Of a DNA stretch of 64,000 bases, positions 60,227-64,000 are shown one piece after another (positions within the stretch are counted from its first letter, which is position 1; each line of letters begins with the position of its first letter). Location of the stretch: the NCBI GenBank assembly GCA_903789595.1, contig CAIFEZ010000002.1, forward strand, positions 131,109-195,108. Reading direction: 5' to 3'. This stretch comes from an uncultured eubacterium 1-6. Lineage in GTDB: Bacteria > Bacillota > Clostridia > Lachnospirales > Lachnospiraceae. The position numbers were made by a program, and so were the translations under genes. The notes beneath the pieces were generated by a model that searched no databases, was not told the origin of the DNA, and worked only from the letters and a program-made list of their open reading frames with translations.

Positions 60227-61522
60227 TTATTTCTCTGTTTCCCGGCGGACAGCCTGCTCTTCCTTCATCTGTTCTTCCTTCGCGGTGTCGCGCGCATCCT
60301 TCCGGGAATCCCCCTGCTCTTTCTGGAAAATCCGCTCGTTGGCCACCTTCTGGTAGTACTTCGGCTGCTTCATCGCCTCATGCTTTTCCTCCTCTTCCCG
60401 AAGATCGTCCAGAGCTTTTCTCTTCCAGGAGTCCCAGCGGTCCTCCTCGATCGCGTTCCGGATCTCCTCTGTCAGATGATTGTAAAAATACAGGTTATGC
60501 TCCGTGCAAAGACGCATTCCCAGCATCTCCTTCGCCTTCAGGAGGTGCCGGATATAGGCCCGGCTGTATCTGCGGCACACCGGGCACTGACACCCCTCTT
60601 CGATGGGACGGCTGTCCAGCTCGTACTGCGCATTGATCAGGTTCAGATGGCCCTTGTGGGTATACACATGTCCGTGCCGTCCGTTCCGGCTCGGATAAAC
60701 GCAGTCAAAGAAATCCACGCCCCGGTCCACCGCCTCAATGATATTCGCGGGCGTGCCGACTCCCATCAGATAGGTAGGCCTGTCCTGCGGAAGCTCAGGC
60801 ACCACATGATCCAAAACGTCATACATCTGCTCGTGCGTCTCTCCGACCGCCAGTCCGCCGACCGCATAGCCGTCGGCATCCAGCTCACGGATTCTCCTTG
60901 CGTGCTCAATCCGGAGATCCGGATAAACCGCTCCCTGATTGATTGCGAACAGAAGCTGTTCCTTATTAATGGTGTCTTCCCTCTGATTCAGCTCCCGCAT
61001 CTTTTTCTGACAGCGGATCAGCCAGCGGTACGTCCGGTCGATCGACTCCTTTACATATTTCTTTGTAGCGATGCTGGACGGACATTCATCAAAGGCCATC
61101 GCGATCGTCGAGCCGAGATTTGACTGAATCTGCATGCTCTCCTCCGGCCCCATGAAGATCAGCCTGCCGTCCACATGGGAATGAAAGGTAACGCCCTCTT
61201 CCTTGATCTTCCGCGAATCCGCCAGTGAAAAGACCTGAAACCCGCCCGAATCCGTGAGGATCGGTTTGTTCCAGGACATAAACTTATGCAGACCGCCGAG
61301 TTTTTTGACCACCTCATCGCCGGGACGCACATGAAGGTGATAGGTGTTGGAAAGCTCGATCTGTGTCCCGAGCCGCTCCAGGTCCTCGGTCGAAACCGCC
61401 CCCTTGATGGCGCCCACCGTTCCCACGTTCATGAAAACCGGCGTCTGCACCGTGCCGTGCACGGTTTTGAACTCTGCCCGCTTTGCGCGTCCGCTTACCT
61501 TAATCAGTTTGTACTCTGCCAT
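60227..61522 (-). CDS. tgt: tRNA-guanine transglycosylase (queuine tRNA-ribosyltransferase)
   Basis: Swaps guanine for preQ1 at position 34 of Asp, Asn, His and Tyr tRNAs. The 431-residue protein has ILTDSGGFQVFSLADSRKI (catalytic Asp), MAFDECPSS, GGLAVGETHEQMY, FDCVYPSRNGRHGHVYT (second catalytic Asp) and the zinc site CQCPVCRRYSRAYIRHLL...HNL. The catalytic part ends near residue 372; a highly charged tail of ~55 residues (KEQGDSRKDARDTAKEEQMKEEQ) is beyond the usual length. Upstream of yajC. Confidence 0.95.
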   Translation of the reverse strand: MAEYKLIKVSGRAKRAEFKTVHGTVQTPVFMNVGTVGAIKGAVSTEDLERLGTQIELSNTYHLHVRPGDEVVKKLGGLHKFMSWNKPILTDSGGFQVFSLADSRKIKEEGVTFHSHVDGRLIFMGPEESMQIQSNLGSTIAMAFDECPSSIATKKYVKESIDRTYRWLIRCQKKMRELNQREDTINKEQLLFAINQGAVYPDLRIEHARRIRELDADGYAVGGLAVGETHEQMYDVLDHVVPELPQDRPTYLMGVGTPANIIEAVDRGVDFFDCVYPSRNGRHGHVYTHKGHLNLINAQYELDSRPIEEGCQCPVCRRYSRAYIRHLLKAKEMLGMRLCTEHNLYFYNHLTEEIRNAIEEDRWDSWKRKALDDLREEEEKHEAMKQPKYYQKVANERIFQKEQGDSRKDARDTAKEEQMKEEQAVRRETEK

Positions 61523-61744
61523 AATTCTCCATTTCCGTTTCCGCAGGAAAATCCTGCCATGCCATATCTTTACAAAACATCATAACGGATTTCCCGGATG
61601 CTCGCAAGTATGCGGTGAGCAGTAACACAAAGTGCTCTATTATATTGTGCAAAATCAGAACCCCAATTTTCCTAATGTGTCCTAAGCCCGGCATTTCCGG
61701 CTCTGTTTTTACCATTTTTTCATTTTTGGCCGATACCCTTGCTG
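61523..61744. other. Intergenic region between tgt and the activase gene
   Basis: A divergent gap with promoter elements for the plus-strand gene at its right side. GTGAGCAGTAAC near 61615 resembles an end of the dispersed element but no core is present. No gene supported. Confidence 0.4.
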
Positions 61745-61773
61745 TTGTTTTTAAAAAATCGATGTCGTATAAT
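61745..61773 (+). promoter_or_regulatory. Promoter of the activase gene
   Basis: TTGTTT (61745-61750) and the consensus TATAAT (61768-61773) are spaced by 17 bases; the start codon follows 28 bases later after AAGGAG. Confidence 0.75.
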
Positions 61774-61801
61774 CGTTCTGAATATAAAGGAGTAAAATTA
61801 C

Positions 61802-64000
61802 ATGTCAGATTTAAACTATACATTAGGTATTGATATCGGTTCTACAACGGTCAAGATTGTCGTTCTGGATCTGGAAAAGCACATTCTGTTCTCCGACTAC
61901 CGGAGGCACTTCGCAAAAATCCAGGAAACTCTCGCGGATCTTCTCGAGGAAGCGGAAAAGGTGACGGGGAATGTTCAGATTCACCCGGTCATCACCGGAT
62001 CCGGCGGTCTGGCTCTCGCGCAGAACATTGATGTCCCGTTCATGCAGGAGGTCATCGCCGTTTCCTCTGCTCTTCAGTTCCAGGCGCCTCAGACCGACGT
62101 CGCCATCGAGCTGGGCGGCGAGGACGCGAAGATCATCTACTTCGAGAACGGAAACATCGAGCAGAGAATGAACGGTGTCTGCGCCGGAGGAACCGGTTCC
62201 TTTATCGACCAGATGGCCGCGCTGCTGCAGACGGACGCGACCGGACTGAACGAATATGCCAAGCATTATCAGGCGGTCTATCCGATCGCCGCCCGCTGCG
62301 GTGTATTCGCCAAGACAGATATTCAGCCGCTGATCAATGAAGGCGCAACAAAGGAAGACCTGTCCGTGTCTATTTTTCAGGCGGTGGTAAACCAGACCAT
62401 CTCCGGTCTTGCCTGCGGAAAACCGATCCGCGGCCACGTCGCCTTCCTCGGCGGTCCGCTGCACTTCCTGTCTGAGCTTCGCCAGTGCTTCATCCGCACC
62501 CTGAACCTCGACGAAGAACACACCATCATACCGGAGAACTCCCACCTTTTTGCTGCTCTGGGATCCGCCCTGAACGCAAAGGAGGATGTGGAATACTCTC
62601 TGACCGATATGAAGGACCGTCTGCGCCACGGCGTCAAGATGCAGATGGAGGTTGCCCGCATGGCGCCTCTCTTTGCCAATAAGGACGAATACCGGGAGTT
62701 TATCGAGCGTCATGACCGCGACAAGGTCGCGACAGGCAATCTCGAGGAATATCAGGGAAATTGCTATCTCGGCATCGACGCCGGCTCCACCACGACAAAG
62801 GCGGCACTGATCTCCGAGGACGGAAAGCTCCTCTACTCCTTCTACGACAATAACCACGGAAACCCGCTGGCCACCTCGATCCGCGCCATCCAGGATATCT
62901 ACAGCAGGCTTCCCGAAGGCGCGCGGATTGCCTACTCCTGCTCGACCGGCTACGGCGAGCAGCTGATCAAATCCGGCCTGATGCTAGATGAGGGCGAGGT
63001 TGAGACCATCGCGCACTACACCGCCGCTTCCTTCTTTGATCCGGATGTGGACTGCATCCTCGATATCGGCGGACAGGATATGAAATGCATCAAAATCCGT
63101 GACCACGCCGTCGACAGCGTACAGCTGAACGAGGCCTGCTCCTCCGGCTGCGGTTCCTTCATCGAGAACTTCGCGAATTCTCTGGACTATGATGTCAAGG
63201 ACTTCGCCCAGGAGGCTCTGTTCGCGGAAAACCCGATCGACCTCGGAACCAGATGTACAGTCTTCATGAATTCCCGCGTAAAGCAGGCGCAGAAGGAGGG
63301 CGCAACCGTCGCCGATATCTCCGCCGGTCTCGCATACTCCGTCATCCGGAACGCTCTATATAAGGTAATAAAGGTCTCCGACGCGAAGGAACTGGGGCGC
63401 CACATCGTCGTACAGGGAGGAACCTTCTACAACAACGCGGTGCTCCGAAGCTTCGAACGCATCGCGGACTGTGAGGCGGTCCGTCCGGACATCGCCGGGA
63501 TCATGGGCGCCTTCGGCGCCGCTCTGATCGCCCGCGACCGATGCGAGGGCAGGGAAACCACCATGCTCCCCATCGACAAGATCAATACGCTGCAGTACTC
63601 CACGAAGAGCGCCTACTGCAAGGGCTGCACAAACCACTGCCGCCTGACCATCAACCGCTTCTCCGGCGGACGCCAGTACATCAGCGGAAACCGCTGCGAG
63701 CGAGGCATCGGCAAGCAGAAGAATGCGCACCACATCCCGAACATGTACGAGTGGAAATACAACCGCATCTTCGGCTACACGCCTCTGACCGCGGACGAAG
63801 CGCCCCGCGGCAAGATCGGCATCCCGCGCGTTCTGAACATGTATGAGAATTATCCGCTGTGGTTCACCTTCTTCACCAAGCTCGGGTACAGCGTTGTGCT
63901 CTCCCCGACATCCACGCGGAAGATCTATGAACTCGGCATCGAGTCCATCCCCAGTGATACGGCATGCTATCCCGCAAAGATCAGCCACGGCCACATCACC
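61802..64000 (+). CDS. 2-hydroxyacyl-CoA dehydratase activase fusion, 5' part (runs off the window)
   Basis: At least 733 codons, open to the right edge. Two BadF/BcrA-type ASKHA ATPase domains follow one another: [17 protein letters not shown] near residue 8 with [16 protein letters not shown] near 127, and [15 protein letters not shown] near 322 with [16 protein letters not shown] near 445, where the Cys ligate the intersubunit cluster. Then comes a Cys-rich stretch [16 protein letters not shown] and the start of a DUF2229/dehydratase-like domain ([14 protein letters not shown]). Such large proteins pair activator and dehydratase-like parts; substrate unknown, possibly not a classic amino-acid pathway. 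GGAG precedes ATG 61802. Confidence 0.88.
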   Translation, partial: MSDLNYTLGIDIGSTTVKIVVLDLEKHILFSDYRRHFAKIQETLADLLEEAEKVTGNVQIHPVITGSGGLALAQNIDVPFMQEVIAVSSALQFQAPQTDVAIELGGEDAKIIYFENGNIEQRMNGVCAGGTGSFIDQMAALLQTDATGLNEYAKHYQAVYPIAARCGVFAKTDIQPLINEGATKEDLSVSIFQAVVNQTISGLACGKPIRGHVAFLGGPLHFLSELRQCFIRTLNLDEEHTIIPENSHLFAALGSALNAKEDVEYSLTDMKDRLRHGVKMQMEVARMAPLFANKDEYREFIERHDRDKVATGNLEEYQGNCYLGIDAGSTTTKAALISEDGKLLYSFYDNNHGNPLATSIRAIQDIYSRLPEGARIAYSCSTGYGEQLIKSGLMLDEGEVETIAHYTAASFFDPDVDCILDIGGQDMKCIKIRDHAVDSVQLNEACSSGCGSFIENFANSLDYDVKDFAQEALFAENPIDLGTRCTVFMNSRVKQAQKEGATVADISAGLAYSVIRNALYKVIKVSDAKELGRHIVVQGGTFYNNAVLRSFERIADCEAVRPDIAGIMGAFGAALIARDRCEGRETTMLPIDKINTLQYSTKSAYCKGCTNHCRLTINRFSGGRQYISGNRCERGIGKQKNAHHIPNMYEWKYNRIFGYTPLTADEAPRGKIGIPRVLNMYENYPLWFTFFTKLGYSVVLSPTSTRKIYELGIESIPSDTACYPAKISHGHIT

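Overview
The window reads as a chromosomal segment of a Gram-positive anaerobe of the class Clostridia, most likely a Lachnospiraceae relative. The inference rests on gene content: DUF4317 and DUF4364 proteins, a secG-rnr-smpB-ssrA cluster, a lipoteichoic-acid-synthase-like sulfatase, a CarD regulator, iron-containing alcohol dehydrogenases, strong Shine-Dalgarno sites and TTGACA/TATAAT-type promoters. No species is named. Most genes lie on the minus strand. Base composition is moderately GC-rich, but the first ~900 bases and the 3.9-5.3 kb module are visibly AT-richer. No phage, plasmid replication genes, CRISPR array, rRNA or transposase gene is seen.

Layout. 0-5.3 kb: accessory genes (SGNH esterase, MATE exporter, iron alcohol dehydrogenase, and a two-gene module resembling a HipA-type kinase toxin-antitoxin with a ribbon-helix-helix regulator). 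5.5-12.2 kb: citrate synthase, tRNA-Thr(CGT), a repeat-rich patch, and a MarR-controlled heterodimeric ABC exporter. 12.2-18.8 kb: topoisomerase IV pair parE-parC, a HAD phosphatase, nagA. 19-25.3 kb: two near-identical tRNA-Glu(CTC) genes, DUF4317, DUF2284, a Cof-type phosphatase, a membrane-fused spermidine-synthase-like protein with a small Cys-rich partner, and CarD. 25.5-30.5 kb: BirA-like protein, arylamine N-acetyltransferase, a two-component system, a glycosyltransferase. 30.7-34.4 kb: the trans-translation and RNA-decay cluster ssrA, smpB, rnr, secG. 34.5-37.6 kb: dtd and a polar amino-acid ABC importer. 38-49.4 kb: gpmI, DUF4364, rarA, a DUF2298 membrane protein, a sugar nucleotidyltransferase, an ABC-F protein, an LtaS-like enzyme. 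49.8-52.3 kb: a second iron alcohol dehydrogenase and a DUF1015 protein. 52.4-59.4 kb: one amino-acid biosynthetic operon, leuB-ilvD-ilvB-serC-serA. 59.7-64 kb: yajC, tgt, and the first 733 codons of a very large 2-hydroxyacyl-CoA dehydratase activase fusion running off the right edge.

The most unexplained structure is non-coding. A dispersed family of palindromic intergenic elements (at least seven copies or fragments near 7.5, 17.5, 31.3, 37.9, 39.8, 47.1 and 49.6 kb) shares arms around GGCAARGATTTYACAG and outer ends like TTACTGTTCACGC. A separate ~173-bp unit is tandemly repeated beside tRNA-Thr, with a solo fragment at 34.5 kb. Several intergenic minisatellites (periods 14, 15, 19, 28 and ~32 bp) and one coding 18-bp repeat occur too.

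The most interesting protein-level observations are the RHH/HipS-like plus HipA-kinase module with an operator over its own -10 box, an RNase R whose cold-shock domains appear replaced by an Arg/Gly-rich segment, a BirA-like protein with altered active-site motifs and no C-terminal domain, and an ABC-F protein with a degenerate second ATP site. Domain calls come from recognising motifs by eye; no database search was run.
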